From positions 1 through 6,393 of the forward strand of contig CAIVEA010000357.1 in assembly GCA_903904765.1 (NCBI GenBank): a stretch of DNA of 6,393 nt, read 5' to 3'. A model generated the notes under the pieces. That model had not been told where the DNA came from. It saw only the letters and a program-made list of their open reading frames with translations, and did not search any database. The position numbers were made by a program, and so were the translations under genes. This document shows, piece after piece, positions 1-5,954 of this stretch (the stretch's first letter is position 1; the number at the start of each line of letters is the position of its first letter). Source of the stretch: an uncultured Chloroflexota bacterium. Lineage in GTDB: Bacteria; Chloroflexota; Anaerolineae; Aggregatilineales; Phototrophicaceae.

Positions 1-10
1 CACCCCTCAG

Positions 11-50
11 TCCCCTCTCCAACACGCGGAGTACCGCTTTGGAGAGGGGA
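11..50. repeat. perfect 12-bp inverted repeat, possible dispersed palindrome
   Basis: TCCCCTCTCCAA at 11-22 is exactly complementary to TTGGAGAGGGGA at 39-50, around a 16-base loop. As RNA it would form a strong hairpin on either strand, but no T-run follows on either side, so it is not a standard intrinsic terminator. CCCCTCTCC...GGAGAGGGG palindromes are common as dispersed intergenic repeats in some bacterial genomes (from memory: Chloroflexota and cyanobacteria). Copy number cannot be judged from one window. It lies just upstream of the small membrane protein gene. Confidence 0.7.
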
Positions 51-100
51 AGCAAGACGAAACCGGGAGGAGATTTCAGATACAGTGTTTTGACCGGATG

Positions 101-109
101 AAAGGAGAG
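101..109 (+). promoter_or_regulatory. ribosome binding site that sets the start at 116
   Basis: AAAGGAGAG is a strong Shine-Dalgarno match six bases before the ATG at 116. An in-frame ATG at 98 lies just upstream of this site and has only a weaker GGGAGGAG at 66-73 far ahead of it. The start at 116 is therefore preferred. Confidence 0.65.
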
Positions 110-115
110 CCAACG

Positions 116-463
116 ATGCCTGATGTGCAAAACCGTCGTGTGTTGCTCGATCCGCTGCGACTGGTGCTACGTTCGCGGCGGGTGGTGATCGCGCTGTGTG
201 CGCTGGTGGTGGGCGTGCTGGTGCTGACCGTCCCGCCGCTGGCGGCGCTGCGCGGGGACCTGCTGTCACTGCTGACCGCGCTGGCACTGGCGTTGATCGG
301 CGGGTTCAGTCTGGAAGATGCGGCACGGGCGGCGCGGGAAGCGAAACCTGCGCCACAGCCGCCGCCCACGCCGGACGATCTGCGTCCTCTGGTGCGCGAC
401 CTGCTGGACTCGGTGCTAGACGAGTTGATCGAGCGCAAGGGGCTGCCCGAACGCGACGAGTAG
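116..463 (+). CDS. small putative two-helix membrane protein of unknown function
   Basis: A 115-residue protein that I do not recognise. The N-terminus is basic (LVLRSRR near residues 16-22). A hydrophobic segment follows at about 22-45 (VVIALCALVVGVLVLTVPP) and a second at about 47-64, ending in IGGFSLEDAA. Two membrane helices joined by a short RGD-containing turn are likely. The tail is a proline-rich linker (PAPQPPPTP, about 78-87) and then a charged amphipathic helix ending in ERDE, probably cytoplasmic. The size and hairpin layout resemble small holin-like or scaffold membrane proteins, but nothing shows that function. The gene is visibly much more GC-rich than the R-M genes downstream. 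It ends 17 bases before the first possible start of the endonuclease, so co-transcription is possible but a functional link is unproven. Confidence 0.72.
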   Translation: MPDVQNRRVLLDPLRLVLRSRRVVIALCALVVGVLVLTVPPLAALRGDLLSLLTALALALIGGFSLEDAARAAREAKPAPQPPPTPDDLRPLVRDLLDSVLDELIERKGLPERDE

Positions 464-480
464 CGCGGGGACGCGGGGGC

Positions 481-1980
481 ATGGCGCGGTTGCGCTATGC
501 CTCTTTTGGCAGCATAGCCTCTGCTAAAGTTGCAAAAATGTTCTACAATAAGATGTATTCGAGTTCCGAATCCTTGTTGGAAAGTGCTGCTGTGACCCCC
601 AAAAGCGACTTGCCATTTGGCAGCGAATTTTCGCCTTCGCAGATTCATCTGCCCGAACTGCTCAGCCTGATTGCCCTGCATGAGGGGAATGGTCAGGCGT
701 TGGAAGCCGCTATTCTGGCGCGGTATTTCACCGATCACGGGCAAGCGGGAGACGAGGCAGCCAATGCCTACAACCGCAAAAAACTGGCGAACAATTGCAA
801 ATTGGGATTGATCGCCTATCAGATTATCACCCGTGACGCGCATCTGACGGCGTTCGGGCAAGCATTGTTGGCGCTCCGGCAGGATGAACCAAGCCTGTAT
901 GATGCACTTGCCAAGCACATTCTACTGAACTTGCACGGCATGAATATGGTGCAGTGTATTCTGGATATGACGGCGGCGGGCGAGGAAGTGAGCCTGACCA
1001 CGTTGCGGGAAGGCTTAGCAGCGCGGGGTATTCACTATCCACCGGGTGGAAAGCATCCGAGCATGATGCGACTGTGGCTGGCGAAAGCCGGTATCTTTGT
1101 GGGGACGCGCTGGCAAGTAGATGAGCTACGCTTGCAGGCGGTACTTGGCATTCATCCCGAACAGTTTGAAGTGCTGGCCGAATTGACTGCCGAGCAACGA
1201 GCATTTGTGCGTGCCGTTGCTAATACGGGTGTGATGACTCCCCAGCCTGCAAACGAAATCGCTCGACTGGCAGCGGCAACCTATGGTGTGAAATTCCCTG
1301 AAAAAAGCCTGCCGAAGCTGGTGCTGGATGCGCTGGTGAATGCAGGATATATCGAAGTGGAGAAAACCACCAGCGGACGGGGTGCGAAACCGTTCCTTGT
1401 CACACCCACCTCGCGGCTGGTTGCGGACATCATCGAACCGCTGCTCGACCAACTGGCAACACAAACCGATCCACAATTGCGACGACTGCTCAAGAAACCG
1501 CTGGCGGATATTCTGGATGAGGTGCGTTCGGATGACCGCTATGTGGCGGGGCTGGCGTTAGAAGCACTGGCCTTCAAGCTGATGCGCTTGGTAGATATGG
1601 AATATCTGGCGACCCGGTTGCGGGGGACGGCTACAGGTGGTGCGGAAGTTGATCTGGTCTTTCAATCTACGCGATTGGTGTATTCCCGCTGGCAGATTCA
1701 GTGCAAAAATACCACACGGGTGGCGCTGGATGATGTGGCAAAAGAAGTGGGGCTGACAAGTTTTCTGAAAAGCAACGCGATTGTGATGGTTTCGACGGGC
1801 GATATTGGGAACGAAGCGCGGCGCTATGCCAACAGTATTATGGCAAGCTCAAACCTCGCTATCGTGATGCTGGACGGGAATGATCTGAAGCGCATTATGA
1901 CGCAACCCGCCCGTATTACGGAGGTGTTTGAGCGTGAAGCGCAATTTGCCATGCGGTTGAAGAAATTGGAAATTGAGTGA
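481..1980 (+). CDS. putative restriction endonuclease, winged-helix N-terminus plus Mrr-like PD-(D/E)XK domain
   Basis: Probable nuclease of R-M system 1, cutting DNA that the adjacent methyltransferase has not modified. From the ATG at 481 it is 499 residues. Residues 145-225 and 230-310 both look like winged-helix DNA-binding modules. The second has a clear helix then wing (LVLDALVNAGYIEVEKTTSG, then GRGAKPFLV). The C-terminal domain, about 355-470, carries a PD-(D/E)XK pattern: E361 in a helix (ALEALAFKLM), D391 in GGAEVDLVF, and Q407-C-K409 in WQIQCKN. The Q-x-K form is typical of the Mrr/type IV-like branch. The start is uncertain. 481 lacks a good ribosome site, and in-frame ATGs at 538 and 553 would give 480 or 475 residues. 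The stretch LLESAAVTPKS onward (residue 32) looks like the true conserved start of the protein. The methyltransferase begins nine bases after the stop. Type II is inferred from this pairing; the target sequence is unknown. Confidence 0.82.
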   Translation: MARLRYASFGSIASAKVAKMFYNKMYSSSESLLESAAVTPKSDLPFGSEFSPSQIHLPELLSLIALHEGNGQALEAAILARYFTDHGQAGDEAANAYNRKKLANNCKLGLIAYQIITRDAHLTAFGQALLALRQDEPSLYDALAKHILLNLHGMNMVQCILDMTAAGEEVSLTTLREGLAARGIHYPPGGKHPSMMRLWLAKAGIFVGTRWQVDELRLQAVLGIHPEQFEVLAELTAEQRAFVRAVANTGVMTPQPANEIARLAAATYGVKFPEKSLPKLVLDALVNAGYIEVEKTTSGRGAKPFLVTPTSRLVADIIEPLLDQLATQTDPQLRRLLKKPLADILDEVRSDDRYVAGLALEALAFKLMRLVDMEYLATRLRGTATGGAEVDLVFQSTRLVYSRWQIQCKNTTRVALDDVAKEVGLTSFLKSNAIVMVSTGDIGNEARRYANSIMASSNLAIVMLDGNDLKRIMTQPARITEVFEREAQFAMRLKKLEIE

Positions 1981-1989
1981 GCAAGCATC

Positions 1990-3129
1990 ATGGAGAATCC
2001 GCAGAGCTACCGCACCTATCACCACACCGTATTCGGTGAACTCACGCTCGGAAATTCGCTGGATGTGTTCGCCGATTGTGCGGATTCTTCGGTTGATCTC
2101 ATCATGACGAGTCCGCCATTTGGCCTTGTCCGCAAAAAGGACTACGGCAACGTCCACGCGGATGATTACTGCGAGTGGTTTCAACCGTTTGCCGCACAGT
2201 TTCACCGGGTGCTGAAGGATACAGGCAGCCTCGTGATTGACATTGGCGGCGCATGGAACGAAGGGCTGCCTACGCGCCACCTGTATCATTTCAAACTGCT
2301 GATTATGCTGTGCGAAATGTATGGCTTTCATCTGGCGCAGGAGTTTTACTGGTGGAATCCGTCCAAACTGCCTTCGCCTGCTGAATGGGTGACGGTGCGG
2401 CGAATCCGTGTGAAGGATGCGGTCAATACGGTGTGGTGGCTGTCAAAAACAGCGTGGCCTAAGGCCAGTAACCGCCGCGTGCTTCAACCGTACAGCCCCA
2501 GTATGAAGCAACTGCTCTCCAACGGGTATAAGGCCAAGCGGCGGCCTTCCGGTCATGACATTAGCGACAAATTTAGTCAGAATAATGGGGCAGCAATTCC
2601 ACCTAATTTGATCGCTATACCCAATACTGAGAGCAATAGTTACTATATTCGATACTGTCAAGAACATGATTTGCCGGTTCATCCGGCGCGATTCCCGGCA
2701 GAACTGCCTGAATACTTCGTGCGAATGCTCACCGACAAAGGGGATCGGGTGATTGACCCGTTCGGTGGCAGCGGTGTCACCGGGGAAGTGTGCGAACGCT
2801 TGGAGCGCCGCTGGCAGTGCATAGAGTTGTCTGAGGATTATCTGAAAGGCGCGGTGGGGCGTTTTGAGCGCGGGGTGCAGGAAAAACCTGTCACCCCCAT
2901 CGAGAGCGATTCAAACTATTACCGGATTCCCCGCCCCGGCATTTTGTGGAACGGAGAGCATGGTGACAATCTGGCGCAAGATGGTGGCAAGACACGGAAA
3001 AGTCGTGCTGCGGAAGTGCCGCAGCAGGAGCCAATGCCCACGCCCGATAAGTGTCCGGCAGAGCCATCTCTGGAACAGATGTCATTGAATTTGCCCGAAG
3101 CACATCCTGCTGATGAGGGGACTGACTGA
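1990..3129 (+). CDS. DNA amino-methyltransferase, beta class, probably N4-cytosine (R-M system 1)
   Basis: A 379-residue S-adenosylmethionine-dependent DNA methyltransferase that would protect the host against the nuclease encoded just upstream. Catalytic motif IV is TSPPF at 40-44. The AdoMet-binding motif I is DPFGGSG at 256-262, preceded by the motif X-like stretch FPAELPEYFVRML (about 235-247). Motif IV before motif I is the beta-class order, with the target-recognition region in between (about 130-225). The TSPPF form and the following GLVRKKDYGN fit N4-cytosine methyltransferases better than N6-adenine ones, which usually have DPPY. This is inference from motif wording. The last 85 residues or so (about 295-379) are an extension rich in Pro, Glu and Ser. 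The only ribosome site is a weak GAGTGAG overlapping the upstream stop, so translational coupling is likely. Confidence 0.93.
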   Translation: MENPQSYRTYHHTVFGELTLGNSLDVFADCADSSVDLIMTSPPFGLVRKKDYGNVHADDYCEWFQPFAAQFHRVLKDTGSLVIDIGGAWNEGLPTRHLYHFKLLIMLCEMYGFHLAQEFYWWNPSKLPSPAEWVTVRRIRVKDAVNTVWWLSKTAWPKASNRRVLQPYSPSMKQLLSNGYKAKRRPSGHDISDKFSQNNGAAIPPNLIAIPNTESNSYYIRYCQEHDLPVHPARFPAELPEYFVRMLTDKGDRVIDPFGGSGVTGEVCERLERRWQCIELSEDYLKGAVGRFERGVQEKPVTPIESDSNYYRIPRPGILWNGEHGDNLAQDGGKTRKSRAAEVPQQEPMPTPDKCPAEPSLEQMSLNLPEAHPADEGTD

Positions 3130-3214
3130 GCAGCATCCACTGTTCCCTGCCCCCTATTAGCCCGAATCCCGCATTGGCGTTATCCTTCAAAAAATAATCA
3201 TGGGAGTAAAAGCC

Positions 3215-3395
3215 ATGAAGATTCTGCTGGATACGGATATTGGCTCGGCGCTGGATGACGCGATGTGTCTGGCGTATTTACTGGCGCAACCGCAGGCGGA
3301 ACTGGTGGGCATCACCACCGTCAGCGGGCAGGCATGAAGTGGCGGTGGATGTGAATGTGAATCGCTTCTTCGAGCATTACTTCTCGGTGTTCTAG
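3215..3395 (+). pseudogene. nucleoside hydrolase remnant with large internal deletion
   Basis: From a good ribosome site (GGGAG, 3202-3206) the ATG at 3215 encodes 40 residues that match the N-terminus of inosine-uridine-type nucleoside hydrolases: [16 protein letters not shown], whose DTDIG and DD aspartates bind calcium, then [20 protein letters not shown]. The frame stops at TGA 3335-3337. Starting by 3336 in another frame, 19 codons read EVAVDVNVNRFFEHYFSVF and end at TAG 3393-3395, which resembles the usual C-terminal end of the same family. A complete enzyme has roughly 300-320 residues, so about 250 codons are missing and the two ends are joined out of frame within about 3320-3336. The product cannot be active, since it lacks the substrate pocket. 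The gene once hydrolysed the N-glycosidic bond of nucleosides, probably for salvage. Its stop overlaps the ribosome site of the next gene, so the two were probably one operon. Confidence 0.85.
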
Positions 3396-3403
3396 GAGAT
3401 GGA

Positions 3404-3769
3404 ATGACGGTAGATGAGTTTGTGCAGAGCCGGATTGACCCGCAGCACCATGCGCTGGTGGCGGCGCTGCGGGCGCTGATGCGCGAGTGTGCGCCGGACG
3501 CGACAGAGGCGGTGAGCTACAACATGCCCGTCTGGAAGGGGCGCAATATCTTTGCGTATATCACTGCCAACCAGAAGAGCATCACGCTAGGCTTTGTGCA
3601 GGGCGTGCGGATGGTAGATCGGCACGGCCTGCTGCGCGGGAATGCGAAATGGGCGCGGCATCTAAAACTGAAGGATGCGGGCAAGATTCCAGCCGAGGCA
3701 GTGCGCGATTATGTGCAGCAGGCGTTGGCGATTGACCGGGAAGGCGCGTCCGACGACGAATCAGAATAA
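3404..3769 (+). CDS. DUF1801 (YdhG-like) family protein, copy 1
   Basis: A 121-residue soluble protein of the DUF1801/YdhG-like family, whose members include the frataxin-like Fra (YdhG) of Bacillus subtilis. Family features are visible in order: MTVDEFVQ helix, ALRALMRECAPDATEAVSY (about 21-39), the MPVWKGR strand (about 41-47), GLLRGNAK (about 75-82), the HLKLKDAGKIP stretch (about 86-96) and a C-terminal helix VRDYVQQAL. The biochemical role is not settled for the family, and no catalytic residues can be claimed. AGGAG at 3394-3398 sits five bases before the ATG and overlaps the stop of the nucleoside hydrolase remnant. The gene is followed 14 bases later by a close paralogue. A short acidic tail (SDDESE) is absent from the second copy. 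Confidence 0.9.
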   Translation: MTVDEFVQSRIDPQHHALVAALRALMRECAPDATEAVSYNMPVWKGRNIFAYITANQKSITLGFVQGVRMVDRHGLLRGNAKWARHLKLKDAGKIPAEAVRDYVQQALAIDREGASDDESE

Positions 3770-3783
3770 GCGAAGGGGACATC

Positions 3784-4137
3784 ATGGGGATGACGGTGGA
3801 TGAGTTTGTGCAGGCCAAAGTGCGACCCGAATTTCACGGCGTGGTGCAGGCATTGCGGGCGCTGATGCGCGAGTGTGCGCCGGATGCGACGGAAATGATT
3901 AGCTACGGCATCCCCACATGGAAGGGGCGCAAGATGCTGGCGGTTATCAGCCCCACGCAGAAGGACATCACCTTCTCGTTTTCACGCGGGGCAGAATTTG
4001 CAGACCCTCATGGGCTGCTGCGCGGCGAAGGCAAAGTCTCCAAGCATGTGAAGCTCAAAGATGTCGAGCACATGCCGACGGACGCGCTGCGCGATTACAT
4101 CCGGCAGGCGCTGGCGCTGGACGCGCAGGGCGATTAG
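3784..4137 (+). CDS. DUF1801 (YdhG-like) family protein, copy 2
   Basis: A 117-residue tandem paralogue of the preceding gene. A hand alignment over 114 columns gives about 65 identities (57%), without gaps. At DNA level a 31-base stretch is identical (3468-3498 versus 3854-3884), offset by 386 bp. The same offset pairs the first copy's start with the ATG at 3790, so MTVDEF may be the true start. 3784 is chosen because AAGGGGA (3773-3779) is better spaced for it. The core motifs are kept: RECAPDATE, SYGIPTWKGR, HGLLRGEGK and HVKLKD. The middle strands differ most (ISPTQKDITFSFSRGAEF), hinting at divergence of the bound ligand or partner. The stop TAG overlaps the convergent gene's TAA by four bases. 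Function unknown. Confidence 0.9.
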   Translation: MGMTVDEFVQAKVRPEFHGVVQALRALMRECAPDATEMISYGIPTWKGRKMLAVISPTQKDITFSFSRGAEFADPHGLLRGEGKVSKHVKLKDVEHMPTDALRDYIRQALALDAQGD

Positions 4138-4904
4138 CCGATACGCCGCGCCAGCCAGTGCAGCATTTGCCGCCAGAAGGCGCTGTAATGCGGCCAGTGG
4201 ATGAAGCTCCCCGCCCAGTGCGGCGCGAAGTCCGAGGCGAAGATGGCGCTGCGCCCCAGTTTGACATCCCAGCAGGCGATGAACGGATCGCTGCCGTGAC
4301 GGGCGATGACCTGCGCGGCGGGTTTGGCGGTGACGCGGTTGTAACCGCACAGCGTCCAGTCGGCCTCGTCCCACGGCAGGCCGGACACGATGGGGTGCGC
4401 GGGTTGCGTGACCTCGAAACGGAAGCCCTGCACCACCTCGACACGATCATCATGCGGGCTAATGGTGACGGGCAGCACCGACTCGACCTCACTGCCTGCC
4501 CAGCGAGCGATGCCGTTCAGTCCGGCGAACGACAGATAGCCGCCGACCATCAGGAACCCGCCGCCGCCTTCTACGAACTGGCGCACCATGCCCACGCGAT
4601 CTGGCCCCAGCGGGTAGGTGTAGGGCGGCGTGAGGCCGGGGTAGAAGATCATCGAGTTATAGCCAACATCGCTGAGGATGAGGACATTGTATTCTTGCAA
4701 GGCTTGCAGGGTGGTCGGGAATTCGGCGGGGATGCCGTGCGGGGTGATGTGGCGAACGCGGACGGTGGGTTCGGCGGCCATAGCATCGCGGAAGTAGTGA
4801 CCGTTGTCGTTGAAGTAGGACTGTTCGATGACATCTGCGCCGACGAGGTAGCGGTTGAGCACCACTTCCGAGTCGCCGACGTACAGCACCTTGAGCGCGT
4901 TCAT
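4134..4904 (-). CDS. putative glutamine-amidotransferase-like protein (GATase1-like / ThuA-like fold)
   Basis: A 256-residue cytoplasmic protein resembling the 'putative glutamine amidotransferase' family (GATase1_like, Salmonella STM3548-like), with a flavodoxin-like class I amidotransferase fold. Visible landmarks are the first strand and loop KVLYVGDSEVVLNRYL (5-20), EYNVLILSDVGYNSM (71-85), VRQFVEGGGGFLMVGGYLSFAG (107-128), HPIVSGLPW (170-178) and DPFIACWDVKLGRSAIFASD (206-225). At the nucleophile-elbow position the sequence is VGGYLSF, with no cysteine of the G-x-C-x-G type, so classical glutaminase activity is unlikely. This is, as I recall, usual for the family. The real substrate is unknown, possibly a sugar-related one. 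The start at 4904 follows AGGAG at 4914-4918. Ten more in-frame residues reach back to 4934 but would include the ribosome site. The gene is convergent with the DUF1801 pair. Confidence 0.87.
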   Translation of the reverse strand: MNALKVLYVGDSEVVLNRYLVGADVIEQSYFNDNGHYFRDAMAAEPTVRVRHITPHGIPAEFPTTLQALQEYNVLILSDVGYNSMIFYPGLTPPYTYPLGPDRVGMVRQFVEGGGGFLMVGGYLSFAGLNGIARWAGSEVESVLPVTISPHDDRVEVVQGFRFEVTQPAHPIVSGLPWDEADWTLCGYNRVTAKPAAQVIARHGSDPFIACWDVKLGRSAIFASDFAPHWAGSFIHWPHYSAFWRQMLHWLARRIG

Positions 4905-4913
4905 GTGTGTAAT

Positions 4914-4918
4914 CTCCT
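4914..4918 (-). promoter_or_regulatory. ribosome binding site that sets the start at 4904
   Basis: On the minus strand AGGAG precedes the ATG at 4904 by nine bases. The alternative in-frame ATG at 4934 would translate straight through it (residues PQEI), so the shorter form is preferred. Confidence 0.6.
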
Positions 4919-4943
4919 GCGGGATAGGTAACAACGATTATTT

Positions 4944-4949
4944 ACTATA
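4944..4949 (-). promoter_or_regulatory. possible -10 box for the amidotransferase-like gene
   Basis: Read on the minus strand, TATAGT lies about 40 bases before the start codon at 4904 and is followed by an AT-rich stretch (AAATAATCG). That is a sensible position for a transcription start near 4936-4938. No convincing -35 box lies 16-18 bases upstream, so this is only a candidate. The same bases include the stop codon of the coding-like scrap described for 4945-5043. Confidence 0.3.
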
Positions 4950-5043
4950 CCTTGATAGCGTTGATGCGCTTGCGAAATGCTTGATCGAAGCGGATCATGG
5001 CTTCAATCAGCAGATCACACAGGGTATCCCAAAATCTGACAGT
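4945..5043 (-). pseudogene. coding-like scrap, possible 3' end of a lost gene
   Basis: On the minus strand, 32 sense codons run between two stops and end at TAG (4945-4947). They read ...DTLCDLLIEAMIRF and then DQAFRKRINAIKV, an amphipathic-helix-like sequence with natural amino-acid balance. There is no good start: the only internal ATG has no ribosome site and would leave 17 codons. The frame differs from that of the endonuclease gene ending at 5052, so it is not a simple readthrough extension. It could be the C-terminal end of a gene replaced when R-M system 2 arrived, or plain chance. An overlapping + strand reading is also open, which weakens the case. Confidence 0.25.
4982..5009 (-). 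other. hairpin downstream of the system 2 endonuclease
   Basis: TGATCGAAGC (4982-4991) and GCTTCAATCA (5000-5009) pair around an 8-base loop. As minus-strand RNA all ten positions pair, with one G-U wobble. It lies about 43 bases past the stop of the endonuclease gene, so it could protect or end that transcript. No U-run follows, so an intrinsic terminator is not supported. Confidence 0.35.
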
Positions 5044-5051
5044 TCACCTCA

Positions 5052-5954
5052 TCAGCGCCCTATCAAATTCCATAAATCAGTACAAAAGAAGTAGTCAATC
5101 GTTTGAATGTGATCTCTCAAGATCGGTTCGGTACGCATGGTAGGGCGTATGTCGCAGTAATACACCCCGTCTAGCGGGTTCAGTTTCACAGTGTATCCCT
5201 TGAAATGACCGGGAAGAAAAGTGCTGCTGACCGCATACTGATTTTCTTGTTTCGTTTGCTTCCGCTGCACATCGTTCAGAAATATGGCGATATGTGGCAA
5301 TAGGGTACGGGTCAATTGAGAGTATAAAAATTTGTCCGTGAAAATTTTGTCTATCCGGTCTTTGCTAGAGGTTTTGATCGAACCGATGGCTTTTAATTCA
5401 CCACTGTTCAGGAGTAGAAGATCGTGCTGGTAGTTCATGGTGAACTGCACTTTGCCATCCACTTCTACGGGGACTTGAATAGTACCAGTATCACACTCCA
5501 CCCCAACCGAGCGCACTAAAAGCTGTATCAACCTCTCGAACAGATCTCCATTTATTTTTCGTGCTGTGTTCGTCGCGCCAGAAGGCAAAGCATCCAGCAC
5601 CGCGCCAATAGATTGCTGGAGAGTATAGATTCCACGAATAATCAGGTTGCGGCGCTCGATGTCGGTTTTGGGTATATCCCGTATGTCTCGAAGTATATCT
5701 GGAAACTCTTGGGTGAGTTTGGCACTGTCGGATGCACCATACATCAATCTGGCATTCAAGGGGCGCGTAATGTTGAAGTGACCGTCTTGCCGATACTGAT
5801 AGAACTGATAGTGGGTTTCATTCTGAGAGATAATGACCGCTTGCAAGCCATCAGCCGCAAAATCCAAATATCGTGTGGAAAATTCAATATAGTTACTAAT
5901 CGCTTGAAAGTTTCGTTTGTCTGAGGCAAAGGCTACCAAACTCTCCAAACTCAC
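5052..5954 (-). CDS. putative type II restriction endonuclease (R-M system 2)
   Basis: A 300-residue protein I cannot assign to a named nuclease family by eye. It is called a restriction enzyme because it overlaps a DNA methyltransferase gene and shows a PD-(D/E)XK-like core. E140 sits in a helix (NGDLFERLIQLLV, 135-147). D178 lies in a strand (YQHDLLLL). Then comes either E186-L-K188 (SGELKAIG) or S192-I-K194 (GSIKTSSKDRIDKIF). The second stretch, with lysine followed by T/S-rich and basic residues, resembles the catalytic strand of several type II enzymes, but has serine where glutamate is usual. Translation starts at GTG 5954, which overlaps the methyltransferase stop as GTGA and has GGGAGAG (5961-5967) six bases ahead. 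It is visibly more AT-rich than the cargo genes, as expected for a mobile R-M pair. It would cut unmodified DNA; the target is unknown. Confidence 0.72.
   Translation of the reverse strand: MSLESLVAFASDKRNFQAISNYIEFSTRYLDFAADGLQAVIISQNETHYQFYQYRQDGHFNITRPLNARLMYGASDSAKLTQEFPDILRDIRDIPKTDIERRNLIIRGIYTLQQSIGAVLDALPSGATNTARKINGDLFERLIQLLVRSVGVECDTGTIQVPVEVDGKVQFTMNYQHDLLLLNSGELKAIGSIKTSSKDRIDKIFTDKFLYSQLTRTLLPHIAIFLNDVQRKQTKQENQYAVSSTFLPGHFKGYTVKLNPLDGVYYCDIRPTMRTEPILRDHIQTIDYFFCTDLWNLIGR

Noticed and set aside
196..480. Extending the system 1 endonuclease upstream to 196
   Set aside because: The extra 95 residues are Ala/Gly/Arg-rich, out of frame over the membrane protein gene, and do not look like a protein domain.
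506..549. Possible promoter boxes (TTGGCA, TGCTAAAGT, TACAAT) in front of the nuclease
   Set aside because: No pair has acceptable -35/-10 spacing, so I do not annotate a promoter.
76..918. Long open minus-strand frame of 280 codons
   Set aside because: Its translation is arginine/serine-rich low complexity and lies opposite the membrane protein and the nuclease gene, so it is a shadow of GC-rich codon use.
3174..3200. Possible promoter (TTGGCG ... AATAAT) before the nucleoside hydrolase remnant
   Set aside because: The spacer is only about 13 bases and the boxes are weak.
3918..4931. Open + strand frame of 337 codons
   Set aside because: It overlaps the second DUF1801 gene and is antisense to the whole amidotransferase-like gene, and it has no recognisable motifs.
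4855..5094. Open + strand frame of 79 codons
   Set aside because: It starts inside the antisense of the amidotransferase-like gene, has no ribosome site, and resembles no known protein.
5613..5924. Open + strand frame of 103 codons
   Set aside because: It lies entirely antisense to the system 2 endonuclease and shows no domain features.
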